Shown: positions 33,291 to 43,047, counted from the stretch's first letter. The stretch is 64,000 nucleotides of DNA from JACDAE01 sp963744875 (GCA_963744875.1 CAVUVQ010000010.1:756787-820786); one strand, 5' to 3'. Made by a program: numbers and translations. The notes: a model not told the origin generated them from the letters alone.

Positions 33291-34154
33291 ATGAATGAGC
33301 AATTGACCAACTATGTCAACAGCGTGTTTGCTCCCTACGAGGAGGGAAAAAGCATCGCCGAATTAAAGGCGGATCTGCTCTCCGATTTGCAGGAGCGCTT
33401 CCGTGAACTCAAAGCCGAGGGCAAGGATGACGAAACCGCCCTGGCCATGACCATTGAGAGTATCGGCGACATTGAGCAAACCGTCCAGGAGGTCGCCAAC
33501 CTCTCCCACGCGCTGGAGCGGCAGGTGGGAATCAACTTGAGTGCAAGCAATTTGCCACAGAGCGACTTTGCGGGCGTGATCGCACATCAAGGAAAGTTTC
33601 ACGCAAGTGCATTGCGCGGCTCTGACTTTACGGGCGCAGATTTAACCGGGAGTTCGTTTCGGAGCAGTGATGTCCGTGAAGCTACGTTTGCTGGTGCCAA
33701 TCTGACCGATTGCGACTTTTCCACTCTTGACCTGGCGGATGCAAACTTTCGTGAAGCCATCCTTGTGCGTACCAACTTCAGCAAGGCGGCGCTGGCCGGA
33801 GCACAATTCATCGGCGTCAAGCTGACGGATGTCAAATTCAACTATTCCGACCTGCGAAAAACGACCTTTGAACGCTGTACCTTTCTCGGCGTGGACTTTC
33901 ACTATTCCGATCTGCGCGGACAACGATTCGATGGGCAGACCTTTCTCGGAGTCACGTTTGACCTGCCGGCACTGAAGGATGTGTCGTTTCAGGGCGCAAC
34001 TCTCAAAAATGTGTCGTTCCGCCCGGTGGGTCTCTGGTCTCTGAAGCGTGCCATCCAATCCATGCACTTTAATGGCGCGATGATGGATAAGCTCACGTAT
34101 GCGGCGCTCAAAGGCCTGGGAGCAGATGTCTCAAAGGTCACTGTTCTATCATGA
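33291..34154 (+). CDS. HAAS-domain protein fused to pentapeptide repeats
   Basis: 287 residues. Residues 1-75 (LTNYVNSVFAPYEEGKSIAE, LKADLLSDLQERFRELKAEG) match the HAAS/DUF1700-type helical domain usually paired with PadR. From about 78 on, pentapeptide repeats run to about 245 (LRGSDFTGADLTGSSFRSSD, FSKAALAGAQFIGVKLTDVK), a right-handed beta-helix. HAAS proteins usually carry a membrane domain; here it is replaced by pentapeptides, so the protein looks cytosolic. It starts 15 nt after padR and overlaps the region before the ABC gene, so it is in the same operon. Confidence 0.85.
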   Translation: MNEQLTNYVNSVFAPYEEGKSIAELKADLLSDLQERFRELKAEGKDDETALAMTIESIGDIEQTVQEVANLSHALERQVGINLSASNLPQSDFAGVIAHQGKFHASALRGSDFTGADLTGSSFRSSDVREATFAGANLTDCDFSTLDLADANFREAILVRTNFSKAALAGAQFIGVKLTDVKFNYSDLRKTTFERCTFLGVDFHYSDLRGQRFDGQTFLGVTFDLPALKDVSFQGATLKNVSFRPVGLWSLKRAIQSMHFNGAMMDKLTYAALKGLGADVSKVTVLS

Positions 34155-34164
34155 GGAGAAGACT

Positions 34165-34926
34165 GTGCAAAATATCGCCATTCAGGTAAACGATTTACAA
34201 AAATCATACAAGAAACTGAATGTTTTAAAAGGCGTGCATTTCACCGTGGAGCAGGGCAGCATTTTTGCCCTGCTCGGCTCCAATGGCGCGGGCAAGACCA
34301 CACTGATCAACATCCTCACCACGCTGCTCAAACAGGATGGTGGAACGGCCATCGTCAACGGCTTTGATGTGGCGTCACAGCCAGACCACGTGCGGCAATC
34401 ACTCAGTCTGACCGGGCAATTTGCTGCCGTGGATGAGATTTTGACCGGGCAAGAAAATCTGATCATGATCGCCAGGCTCCGACACCTCAAACAGCCACGC
34501 CAGGTTGCCGACGATTTACTGACCCGCTTCGGTTTAATAGATGCCGCCAGGCGCAGGGTGGCGACGTATTCAGGCGGGATGCGCCGCAGGCTTGACCTCG
34601 CCATGAGCCTGGTGGGAAAACCGCAGGTCATTTTCCTTGACGAGCCGACCACGGGGCTTGATCCCGAGGCACGCATCGAGGCATGGAAGGCGGTGAAGGA
34701 GCTTGCCAATGGTGGCATAACAGTCTTCTTGACTACGCAGTATATAGAAGAAGCTGAACAGCTTGCTGATCACATTGCCATTCTCCATGAGGGAAAGATT
34801 ATCGCCAGCGGCACACTCGTGGAACTCAAAAAGCGGTTTCCACCTGCTCAGGTAGAGTATGTGGAAAAACAACCGACATTGGAGGAGATCTTTCTGGCCA
34901 TTATTGGCAAAAAGGAGGAACACTAA
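34165..34926 (+). CDS. ABC transporter ATP-binding protein
   Basis: About 253 residues from GTG 34165 (GAGGAGAAG ribosome site just upstream); an earlier ATG at 34099 lies inside the previous gene. Walker A is GSNGAGKTT, signature YSGGMRRRLDLA, Walker B VIFLDEPTTGLDPE, with H-loop region TTQYIEEAEQLADH. This is the drug/daunorubicin-exporter type. It pairs with the permease at 34927, one base after its stop codon, and sits under PadR control, suggesting toxin or antibiotic efflux. Confidence 0.92.
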   Translation: MQNIAIQVNDLQKSYKKLNVLKGVHFTVEQGSIFALLGSNGAGKTTLINILTTLLKQDGGTAIVNGFDVASQPDHVRQSLSLTGQFAAVDEILTGQENLIMIARLRHLKQPRQVADDLLTRFGLIDAARRRVATYSGGMRRRLDLAMSLVGKPQVIFLDEPTTGLDPEARIEAWKAVKELANGGITVFLTTQYIEEAEQLADHIAILHEGKIIASGTLVELKKRFPPAQVEYVEKQPTLEEIFLAIIGKKEEH

Positions 34927-35694
34927 ATGGAGACGATCCAGAAACACTTTTTTAGCGATCTGGGCGTGATGCTTGGTCGTTCCATGCGCCATATCTTCCG
35001 CAGTATGGACACCATCATCACGGTCACGATCATGCCGATTGCGTTTATGTTGCTGTTCGTGTATGTGTTCGGCGGTGCCATTCAAACCGGGACAGGCAAT
35101 TATGTTAATTACGTATTACCTGGGATCTTACTGATTGCGATTGCGAGCGGGATATCCTATACGGCTTACCGCCTGTTTACCGATGTGCAACGGGGGATAT
35201 TCGAGCGCTTTCGTTCCATGCCGATTGCCCCCTCCACTATGTTGTGGGGACATGTTCTGACCTCGCTGGTCTCCAACGCGATTTCGGTTGTGGTCATCAT
35301 TCTCGTCGCGGTGATTATGGGTTTTCGTTCGTCGGCAGGCGTCCTGTCATGGCTTGCCGTCATTGGCATACTCGCGTTGTTTACGCTGGCTTTAACCTGG
35401 GTCGCGGTGATTCCCGGACTGACCGCCAAATCGATAGACGGTGCAACAACCTTTTCGTATCCGATTATCTTCCTGCCCTTGATCAGTTCAGCGTTTGTGC
35501 CAACCCGATCGATGCCGCTGATAGTCAGAGTCTTTGCAGAAAACCAGCCAGTGACGGCGATAGTGGAAACCATCCGTGCGTTACTGGCTGGACAGCCAGT
35601 GTCTCAAGAGATCTGGGTTGCGCTTGCATGGTGCGTCGGCATTCTGCTGGTAGCCTACATCTTTGCGATGAGGGCATATAAAAAGCGATTGTAA
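34927..35694 (+). CDS. ABC-2 type transporter permease
   Basis: 255 residues with six transmembrane helices (ITVTIMPIAFMLLFVYVFGG, VLPGILLIAIASGISYTAYR and others) and the ABC-2 motif region GIFERFRSMPIAPSTMLWGH. It forms the membrane part of the exporter with the ATPase encoded just upstream. The C-terminus ends with a helix and a basic tail. Last gene of the padR operon. Confidence 0.92.
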   Translation: METIQKHFFSDLGVMLGRSMRHIFRSMDTIITVTIMPIAFMLLFVYVFGGAIQTGTGNYVNYVLPGILLIAIASGISYTAYRLFTDVQRGIFERFRSMPIAPSTMLWGHVLTSLVSNAISVVVIILVAVIMGFRSSAGVLSWLAVIGILALFTLALTWVAVIPGLTAKSIDGATTFSYPIIFLPLISSAFVPTRSMPLIVRVFAENQPVTAIVETIRALLAGQPVSQEIWVALAWCVGILLVAYIFAMRAYKKRL

Positions 35695-35880
35695 AAAGAG
35701 GGCAGGATCACAGAAGAACAAATCACGGTCTTCTGCGTAGTAAGAACAATGTGACCTCCAATAACGTTGTGGCAACAAAACGCGTGGCGCAAAACTCACG
35801 TACCGGAAGAGCTTGTAATTTGCGGTTTCCCCAAAGTGGGTTTTGCACCATCCAGAAAAAGAGAGCGTGCTAAAGCGTTA

Positions 35881-36318
35881 TCAGACAGGCATCCCTTTAT
35901 TACTCGTAAGCAAATTGAGAAGACTTTTTCCTATAAGATAATCCCATCCCAGACGACATTGATCAAAACACTCAAATTCTGGCACGAGACCTTCATGTGT
36001 CATCTTCACTTCAATACTCTCTGTCTTGGGCAATACTTCCCAGATAATTTTCGTACCAACCCATTCAGTATGATCATTATGCCATCCTTGATAGCTATCG
36101 ATCACCTCCCAGATTATTTTTTTCGTTGGGATCATCTCAGAAACTTTCACTTTATACATATCACCGTTTTTAAAGCGAACGGTAAACACATCATCTGCAT
36201 CTTCTGAATTTCCCTCAACCTCTTTTGCCCACCATTCTGAAACACGAGAAATCTTCTCGAATGCTTCTTCCAAAGTATTGTGTACTGTAATGCTGCTCTG
36301 ATAATCCTGGTTTTTCAT
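35881..36318 (-). CDS. SRPBCC (AHSA1-type) domain protein
   Basis: 145 residues: FEKISRVSEWWAKEVEGNSE, DDVFTVRFKNGDMYKVKVSE, IIWEVLPKTESIEVKMTHEG and LGWDYLIGKSLLNLLTSNKG follow the complete AHSA1/START-like pattern. Unlike the copy at 20447, it has an intact C-terminal helix. It probably binds a hydrophobic small ligand; no partner gene indicates which. Single-gene unit on the minus strand. Confidence 0.8.
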   Translation of the reverse strand: MKNQDYQSSITVHNTLEEAFEKISRVSEWWAKEVEGNSEDADDVFTVRFKNGDMYKVKVSEMIPTKKIIWEVIDSYQGWHNDHTEWVGTKIIWEVLPKTESIEVKMTHEGLVPEFECFDQCRLGWDYLIGKSLLNLLTSNKGMPV

Positions 36319-36876
36319 TCTTTAAGACCTTCCCTTCGGCAGTTCCTTTTGTTTATAAGTCATCCCAGATTTTCAAAAAATCTGAGAAAACTGTTTTACT
36401 GAACAAACCTGGCACCTATGATGCTTTGCTAGGCAACTTGTGCGTTATTCAATTCTCAAAGTACTACTCATCTCTTCTTTCGTAGCAGAGAAAAAATGGA
36501 ATTGAGAATGATGCGATTTATATGCCAAAACGACGTGCCGCAAGATCCAGTCTTTTTGTAGGATAAATTGACCCAAAATTTGACACCTGCTGCTATAAGC
36601 TGTAACGTACATTTATAAATGTGAATGGATTGTGGAGCACAAACGCATGTATTAGCTGGAAAATCTGGGCGACGAAGATGGAAATGTTGGGAACGTGCTC
36701 CATTGCAATAATAATATCGTCATTCTTCAGAAGATGTGATGTTTAAGAACGCCTCAAACGTGGAAAGAAAAGGATGGTGCTGTGGCAGTAAAAATCCTCT
36801 TATACAAGGGGGAACAAAATGATTTGTTGTGCTCAGTATGTAGCATTTATGAACAGAAAAGAAGGTCTTTTTGTGG
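36319..36876. other. Gap without recognised gene
   Basis: No supported open frame on either strand and no clear repeat. The right part lies just beyond the stop of the large XRE-NACHT gene. Nothing else is seen. Confidence 0.4.
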
Positions 36877-39690
36877 TCATTTACTCGTCATCTTGCCAGG
36901 CGTTTTCACCGTTCCAGGAGCATTCCCATCGTCGAGATTGGCGAAATATTCCAATAAGAGGCGATGGATGAAACTGTACCCACCCCCAACGCGCTGCAAG
37001 AGAATACGAGCGGTTGCATCATTGAGGAATGTCTGCGCCTGCCAGGGAAAGACATTTCTCCTGTGTAGTAACCAGCGCAAGACGAGATGCCGTTGTACCG
37101 CCCATCCACCACTGATAGCCCAGCCGAATAAGCCGCCAGCAATGGCAAAGAACCACACGGCACTTAGTGCATAGCCCAGTACTCCACTCAGTCCAGCATT
37201 CAGTCCCTTACTCAATCCCTCGTTCAGCCAATAGCTCACCCCATAGCCCAGGAACCCGAGGCTTCCGATGAGTCCTCCACTAAGAAAACCAATAATGGTA
37301 CTATTTAGTGCAGATCGACGTACGCCTTGATTGAGGCTCTGGCGATCCTGATCTTCAATTTGTTCCTGGGCAATACTATGAAAAAGTCCCAACCCTAGCC
37401 AGTAAGCCAGTCCGATGCCCCCTCCAACGATCAGTCCCATCATTAGCCCATCGATCAGGCCGGTGACTGGTCCGGCGCTTAGTCTGGTGCTTAGTCCATC
37501 ACTCAGCCCATAGCTAAACCGGAAGCCCAGATTAGTGCTTACTGGGAGACCCATCCCGGTGGTAAGCCCGTAGCTCAACCCGACGATTAGAAGAAGACCT
37601 GTAGCCAGTATTCCACTCGTGATACAGTGTTTAAAAGAGCGCAAACTATGAAAGAAACTACTCCATGTCCAGCGCAACCGCTCGGTCAGACTAATGCCTC
37701 CTCTGTTCTTCTCAGCGATCAAACTGATGAGAAAAATAACGCATCCGTAACTCAGCAGAATATTGAGTCCGGTGCTCGGCCCATAGCTGAATCCATAGCT
37801 GAGTCCAGTACTTAGCCCATAGGCGAGTCCAAGCCCGATTGCACCAAGGAACATACGACGCATGTGAAGCGTAAAGAGCACGTAACGCAGGTATGCTGAT
37901 AGCTGTGGAGCACGAGGGGTGTTGTTCTGCGGAGGTAAAAGTGGGAACAAAATCAGGAGCAACCAGCAAACGAAGCCGATAATGCTGCCGTAGATCAAAC
38001 CGTCGCGCAACCAAGCACTAGATCCGTACCCTGGGCCCAGTTCAAATCCAAAACTCAACCCCAAAGCAAGTCCGATACCAGCACAGATCAGTCCTTTTCC
38101 CAGATAGTATCTGCCCCGCCTCACTCGTGTCACGTTAAGAGTGCCAACTTCCAGGCTGGCTGATTGGCTAAAGCAACCACCCAGGAAGCATCCAAGGATC
38201 GCTGCCTGAATACCAGTTGTAAGATCAAAAACTGTCTGTAAAAACAGGCCAATGATGCAGCTAGCCAGGATGCCGAGCAGGAAGAGAGGCAAGCGCATCG
38301 TCAACCAGAAAGCACGCTGACGCAGGTTAGCTGGCAGCCAGTCAAGTTGCACACGCTCCAGATAGAACACGGTCTGGTAATGATGCTGCAGGTTGCGTGC
38401 TTGCCAACTCAGCCATGAACAGGTCAGTTGAAGTGGATAGCGCCTGACATCTCCCTTTTGCGTGATCATGAGTGCCACATAATCGGTCCACATCTGCTTT
38501 TGCAGCGTCGATATATCGTGTGAGAGTGTTGGTACCAGAGTTCTCGCATAGGTCAGCATCAAAATACCCAACTTCAGAGGCGTGGTGGTCAGTTCCTGTA
38601 GTGCCAGGTTGGTCTGGAGAGTCTGCCGTAAGGTATCCAGTGGTTGGCCGATCTGGTCAAAAGAAGCATAGACCTGCTCAAGCGTCAACGGCTGGATGAG
38701 CACAGCATGCTGGAGTGCCAGTTTCTGATGACTGGCAGCGTCCTCATATTCTGTCCGGCGGGAACAGACGACGAGGGGAACAAGCAGATGCTCACGATGA
38801 TAGGCATTGATGGCTGCGATACAAGCCGAGCGAGATGCAGGATCCATTTCATCCAGACCGTCGAACAGCGGTAGGATATGTTCGTTACGTACCCAGCGTG
38901 TAGCCAGTTTTTGTGATACATCATAGGTCAAGGCCAGTTGTTCGCCCACCCAATCTTCCAATGCAGGCTTCTGTTCGGCCCAGGATGAGAGGCGCAATAT
39001 TACTGGCAAGGGATGTGTTTCATCTTGTTCTGCCAGTTGCACCAACTTCTGAGCGAGGCGGAGCAGCAGCGTAGATTTGCCCGCCCCTGGTTCTCCCAGG
39101 ATGAGCAATTCGCGCTCAGATGTCTCATAGACCTCCAGGATCGAGGTGCCTGGAGGAAGCATTTGAGCATCTTGTTGAGACAGACGTACCAGACGGTTCG
39201 TGGCATTTTGTACGGCATTGGGTATCCCAGCAAGACCCAACTCGATCCAGACGAGTTTCTGTAACGAGTACTCTAGCAATTCATTATAGGAGTGGCGCAA
39301 ACGTCCAAGCATCCGCTTCCGGTTCTGCTGTTGCAAGGCGGCGGGGCGTATTTGTTGACCGGATGGTACGTTTGCTGCCATAGGCCGACTGGTGTCATCA
39401 ATGTGTTCATCTGGAGGGTTCTCAACAGCATCGAACGTCGCTGCTGGGGACTGCGAAATTGGAGTGTCACTATCTCCCAATTCTTTTTCAACGGAACTGA
39501 GCAGGTCCAATTCGCGCAGACTTTTATTGAAAAGTTCGCTGAGCTTCTGGCGAAAATATGGAGAGGGGTAGGCAACTCTGCGTTCCCAGCGACTCACTGT
39601 CTTCGAGTCGGTGCCAATCTTCTCCGCAACATCTTTTTGCGACCACCCGTGTTCCTCACGTGCCTGCTTGAGCAGTATATTATAGTGCAC
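36877..39690 (-). CDS. XRE-NACHT NTPase with repetitive membrane domain
   Basis: 937 residues. Residues 5-62 are an XRE helix-turn-helix (WSQKDVAEKIGTDSKTVSRW). A NACHT-like NTPase follows with Walker A GEPGAGKST (199-207), Walker B PLFDGLDEMD and the sensor region VVCSRRTEYED. The C-terminal half has many hydrophobic stretches made of GLSxGLSxGL/F-type repeats (LGLAYGLSTGLSYGFSYGPS), probably a multi-pass membrane domain. It combines DNA binding, a STAND switch and a membrane part in one protein. It may be a signal-responsive regulator or a membrane-acting defence protein; neither is shown. The last residues return to a soluble pattern (GGGYSFIHRLLLEYFANLDD). Confidence 0.8.
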   Translation of the reverse strand: MHYNILLKQAREEHGWSQKDVAEKIGTDSKTVSRWERRVAYPSPYFRQKLSELFNKSLRELDLLSSVEKELGDSDTPISQSPAATFDAVENPPDEHIDDTSRPMAANVPSGQQIRPAALQQQNRKRMLGRLRHSYNELLEYSLQKLVWIELGLAGIPNAVQNATNRLVRLSQQDAQMLPPGTSILEVYETSERELLILGEPGAGKSTLLLRLAQKLVQLAEQDETHPLPVILRLSSWAEQKPALEDWVGEQLALTYDVSQKLATRWVRNEHILPLFDGLDEMDPASRSACIAAINAYHREHLLVPLVVCSRRTEYEDAASHQKLALQHAVLIQPLTLEQVYASFDQIGQPLDTLRQTLQTNLALQELTTTPLKLGILMLTYARTLVPTLSHDISTLQKQMWTDYVALMITQKGDVRRYPLQLTCSWLSWQARNLQHHYQTVFYLERVQLDWLPANLRQRAFWLTMRLPLFLLGILASCIIGLFLQTVFDLTTGIQAAILGCFLGGCFSQSASLEVGTLNVTRVRRGRYYLGKGLICAGIGLALGLSFGFELGPGYGSSAWLRDGLIYGSIIGFVCWLLLILFPLLPPQNNTPRAPQLSAYLRYVLFTLHMRRMFLGAIGLGLAYGLSTGLSYGFSYGPSTGLNILLSYGCVIFLISLIAEKNRGGISLTERLRWTWSSFFHSLRSFKHCITSGILATGLLLIVGLSYGLTTGMGLPVSTNLGFRFSYGLSDGLSTRLSAGPVTGLIDGLMMGLIVGGGIGLAYWLGLGLFHSIAQEQIEDQDRQSLNQGVRRSALNSTIIGFLSGGLIGSLGFLGYGVSYWLNEGLSKGLNAGLSGVLGYALSAVWFFAIAGGLFGWAISGGWAVQRHLVLRWLLHRRNVFPWQAQTFLNDATARILLQRVGGGYSFIHRLLLEYFANLDDGNAPGTVKTPGKMTSK

Positions 39691-40193
39691 AACCTGGTTC
39701 CTCCAGCGAAGAGGTCGCCCTTTTCTCGACCTCGCAAAACAGAAATAAATGTACCTGGCCTCTTTGATTTTCGACAGATCGCTTGTTGATTTCGCGTGGT
39801 ACGTCCCGGTGGTTGCTACAAAGGGACTTATTGCTTTTAACTCTTTCTATACAAGAAGTATCCCACAAAACAAGAGATAGAGCAAGGAGTAGCTATTCTA
39901 TCTCCTTACGTCGGATTGGACAGAGGTTTTACGGGTAGTTTAGAGAAAGACGACTCAAAGACGACGCAAAGACGAGCGTTTGTGGTTCTCGAAATGACCT
40001 CTCTCCGGTAATCTTCAAGCGAGAAGCAAACACGATCAGGAGACTCTGGCCGATGCCAGAAGAGGTTCCTGAGTATGCACTTCTCCTATAGTGGCAGAGC
40101 ACATGACGCTCTCGTGCGCGGTTCTGCTCAAAAACGGGGGAAGGTGAGGTGGGCGTTTTCTCAATTGGTCGAGTCCGAAAAAGAAAGGAAAAC
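39691..40193. other. Divergent intergenic region
   Basis: No supported gene. It should contain the promoters of the leftward XRE-NACHT gene and the rightward secreted-protein gene. GGAAAAC before the ATG at 40194 is the ribosome site of the latter. No operator-like palindrome was noticed. Confidence 0.4.
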
Positions 40194-40616
40194 ATGAACA
40201 TGCAACTTCATTTGAGGAAATCTGTCTCTTTATTGCTGGTAGCTTCAATACTTGCAATTTGCTTTGCCTTTGCTGCAAGTACGCAACCAGCTAACGCTGC
40301 AACTCTTACAAGAAGTGCGCAAGCAGCCCCGGCCTCAGTTGCAATCCCTGCGAGCGGGATAAATCATTGTGGGATAATTTCTTGTTCCTACTACTTTTCT
40401 CGCTCAACAACAGACTGGATAGCACAACATGGTGCACTCGCAGCAATTGGTCTCGGGTTCATACCTCACTGGCTGGCCTATTACATCTCCCCGATCATAG
40501 CACTCGTTAACTGGAAGGCTGCCCAGGCAGCAAGCAAAGATCAATGTCTGAGAGTACGTTACGGAGCAATTACCGGGCTCTATAGCGACAACAGCGGATA
40601 TTGTAAGAACAATTAA
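40194..40616 (+). CDS. Small secreted protein, possibly bacteriocin-like
   Basis: 140 residues. A typical signal peptide (basic start, SLLLVASILAICFAFAAS, cleavage near ANAA) is followed by about 100 residues with four Cys (HCGIISCSYYFSRS, DQCLRVRY, GYCKNN) and a central hydrophobic helix pair (ALAAIGLGFIPHWLAYYISP). The CG-x3-C-x2-Y-SRS pattern is similar to small secreted Actinobacteria proteins of unknown role, as far as recalled. A strong terminator follows, so it is a single-gene unit. Two disulfides and a membrane-seeking helix would suit an antimicrobial peptide, but no immunity gene is next to it. Confidence 0.65.
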   Translation: MNMQLHLRKSVSLLLVASILAICFAFAASTQPANAATLTRSAQAAPASVAIPASGINHCGIISCSYYFSRSTTDWIAQHGALAAIGLGFIPHWLAYYISPIIALVNWKAAQAASKDQCLRVRYGAITGLYSDNSGYCKNN

Positions 40617-40717
40617 CCAATATTCGTTGGAAGGACGCGAGCGGTGTAAATTAGGGATGAAATGGTTCTTCCTCTATAATCACCTGGAAGATCCGTTAAG
40701 ATCCTGAAGTCTTTTTG

Positions 40718-40762
40718 AAAAAAGCGAGGTCGCGAGAGTTAGCTCTGGCGACCCCGCTTTTT
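40718..40762 (+). terminator. Intrinsic terminator
   Basis: AAAAAGCGaGGTCGC pairs with GCGACCcCGCTTTTT over a short loop, with TTTTTCCC following. It ends the secreted-protein transcript. Confidence 0.85.
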
Positions 40763-40941
40763 CCCTAAATTCAAATTGCTGGGCTGACCTCAAATGCCTG
40801 GCTCCCCTGGTACAATTGACTGGAAACGGTGGTATGTATGCAGCAGGCAACTCTTTCAATATCTTGTACCTTTTAGGAGAATGGGGTGATGAAAAGGTCT
40901 ATGTATGACTGGTATCGAGAGCAGAAAGGAAAATACTTTCT

Positions 40942-42399
40942 ATGGATACACAAAGGGCACCTGAGTCCGAACAGCCATCACGTTGGAAGCGTTATGCCCC
41001 ACTCTGGCGCTACTTGATCGGGTTAAGCATTGCATTACTTACGACTGTGTTCTTTTTTTCTCCGGTTGTCCTGCTGTCTCTTATCACGCCCATAGTTGCA
41101 GTGGGTCTCAATTCTTTAACCACCACGTTAATCTCCGCACTGCTTCTGGTTACTGGTGCTGCCCTGGTCAGTGCGATGGTAAGCCAACAACGCTTCGGAA
41201 CTGCGATCGGGGCTGGCATCACGTATGGCTTCAGTTACATTCTACCATTCCTTCACCAGGAACTGTTGCCGCACTACGATCCTGCCGGGCATCTTGAAAC
41301 ACTCAAGGTGAGCGTGTTGGTACATACAATCTCTGTTCTCCTTGCTACTGGCCTGCTCTGTGCCTATCTTGGTGCAGCCATGGGGAGTGCGCTGGGGATG
41401 GTGTTGCTTGATCCCATCTGGCAATTAGTGCAACTCATCAGGCGTTTCAGTTCCAACCCGGCGCAGAAACAGCCAGTTGCCGGAGAGCAGGTACAACAGC
41501 ACAATCCATGGAACCTTTTTTTCGTCTGGGTCAGTTTTTTCATGCTGCTGGGTATTCTTCTATTAAGTAGCGGCATTGGTGATCTGTTATTTTTTTCACC
41601 CGATGTTGGATTGTACAATCCTCCAGTGGTTGCCACAGGTGGCACACTGATTGTTAATAGCATGGTCAGCCCGGCGCTCCACGGACAACATCGTTCATTT
41701 CTAGTTTACCTTCCACCATCCTATTATGATACAGCAATGGCAGAACAGCGCTATCCCACACTCTATCTACTTCACGGTTCGCCGGGGAGCGAGTACGATT
41801 GGATCAGGGGGGGCAAAGCGGTACAATCTGCCGATACCCTTATCGCACACCGAGAGATACCCGAATTGATCATGGTTTTTCCTGATGGGAACGGACGGAA
41901 TGGGGAAACCAGCGAATGGGGAAACAGCTTTGATCAGAAGCAACTTATGGAAAACTTCGTAGCATTGGACCTGGTGCACTTTATCGATCAGAACTATCGC
42001 ACGATCCCCACAGTCGGCTATCGGGCGATTGGTGGTTTCTCCATGGGAGGATTCGGTGCGATGAATATTGCCGTTCATCATCCCGACATCTTTGGCTCAG
42101 TCATCGCGCTGGCAGGATACTATACAGCCTCTGGGAGCATCTGGGGACAAAATACAGCCTATATACAAGCTAATAGTCCTGCCTTCGTCTTGCCAGCCAG
42201 ACCTCAAGCCTGGAAGCTGCGCATCTTTCTAGGGGCAGCGACAAAAGATCAGCCTTACTACGCCGATACCCAACAATTTATCCTGGAACTAAAGACACTT
42301 CACGTGGACTATACCTTTGATCTGGAGAATGGATATCATACCTGGAATGTCTGGGAAGCTCAGTTGTATCATGGGTTGCTCTGGCTGAAGTGGAGCTAA
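40942..42399 (+). CDS. Membrane esterase (esterase D-type hydrolase)
   Basis: 485 residues. The first ~220 carry four or five transmembrane helices (YLIGLSIALLTTVFFFSPVV, LLLVTGAALVSAMV, FFMLLGILLLSSGIG). The outer C-terminal domain is an esterase-D/antigen-85-like alpha/beta hydrolase: YPTLYLLHGSPGSEYDW, nucleophile Ser in GGFSMGGFGAMNIAVHHPDI, and HVDYTFDLENGYHTWNVWEA with the catalytic His. It would hydrolyse or transfer an ester at the outer membrane face. GGAAAATAC precedes the ATG. Substrate unknown. Confidence 0.85.
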   Translation: MDTQRAPESEQPSRWKRYAPLWRYLIGLSIALLTTVFFFSPVVLLSLITPIVAVGLNSLTTTLISALLLVTGAALVSAMVSQQRFGTAIGAGITYGFSYILPFLHQELLPHYDPAGHLETLKVSVLVHTISVLLATGLLCAYLGAAMGSALGMVLLDPIWQLVQLIRRFSSNPAQKQPVAGEQVQQHNPWNLFFVWVSFFMLLGILLLSSGIGDLLFFSPDVGLYNPPVVATGGTLIVNSMVSPALHGQHRSFLVYLPPSYYDTAMAEQRYPTLYLLHGSPGSEYDWIRGGKAVQSADTLIAHREIPELIMVFPDGNGRNGETSEWGNSFDQKQLMENFVALDLVHFIDQNYRTIPTVGYRAIGGFSMGGFGAMNIAVHHPDIFGSVIALAGYYTASGSIWGQNTAYIQANSPAFVLPARPQAWKLRIFLGAATKDQPYYADTQQFILELKTLHVDYTFDLENGYHTWNVWEAQLYHGLLWLKWS

Positions 42400-42417
42400 A
42401 CGGAGTCTTTGGTAAGA

Positions 42418-43047
42418 TCAATGCCTGCGCTGTTGCCCAGGAACCAAACTCCTTGCCGGAAAAACGTAGGACGTGTTTGCGTTTTTCATCCAATCAATCA
42501 TCTTGATGATGCCAATGTAATTCAAGACAATCCCCAGGATAATGCCAGCGATCCAGTCCAGCGGCGAGGTGACGTGATTTTGGATTATCCAGGAAAAGAA
42601 CAAAAAGGACAGAGGCAAGAAAAGAACGATGGCAGTCAGCATACCCGGATTATACACCGTCTTGCCTTTGATGTTGAAAAGAAAGGTATGGGCGATAACG
42701 TTACCGACCGAAACGAATAGAGTGGCAATGCCCAACCAGAGCACTTTTTCGTTGAAAGCAGCTGCCAGAAAATACAATAGCCAGCCAATGATCACATTGA
42801 TGATGAACGCGGTCTGAGTGTTGAGAGGATAACGATCGGGCTGCCGACTGGAAAACATGACGGAATTCATCATGCCAGGAAAATAGCCAGGGAAACGATA
42901 TTCCTCAAATTGATGCAAGAACAGCGTGATCAAGCTGAGCCAGAGCAACAGGGCAAGATGAGCGGGACGAGTAATGAGCAGAAACATACTAACGACAGCC
43001 GCCACTCCTAAACCCAGATCAAACCAGTGCCGTCTCAAGAAATTCAT
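42418..43047 (-). CDS. HXXEE-domain membrane protein
   Basis: 209 residues with six or seven hydrophobic helices and the motif LHQFEEYRFPGYFPG (His45, Glu48, Glu49), the hallmark of the HXXEE family. The His/Glu cluster suggests metal binding or catalysis in the membrane, but no activity is established. NVIAHTFLFNIKGKTVYNPG near 115-135 is also conserved in the family. It converges on the esterase, with 18 bp between them. Confidence 0.8.
   Translation of the reverse strand: MNFLRRHWFDLGLGVAAVVSMFLLITRPAHLALLLWLSLITLFLHQFEEYRFPGYFPGMMNSVMFSSRQPDRYPLNTQTAFIINVIIGWLLYFLAAAFNEKVLWLGIATLFVSVGNVIAHTFLFNIKGKTVYNPGMLTAIVLFLPLSFLFFSWIIQNHVTSPLDWIAGIILGIVLNYIGIIKMIDWMKNANTSYVFPARSLVPGQQRRH

Noticed and set aside
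35767..36207. Rightward 146-residue frame opposite the SRPBCC gene
   Set aside because: It is antisense to a well-supported gene and has no family resemblance.
37100..37850. CTTAGTCC/CTCAGTCC-rich stretch as a DNA minisatellite
   Set aside because: It is explained by the GLSxGL protein repeats of the XRE-NACHT gene; spacing follows codons, not a fixed DNA unit.
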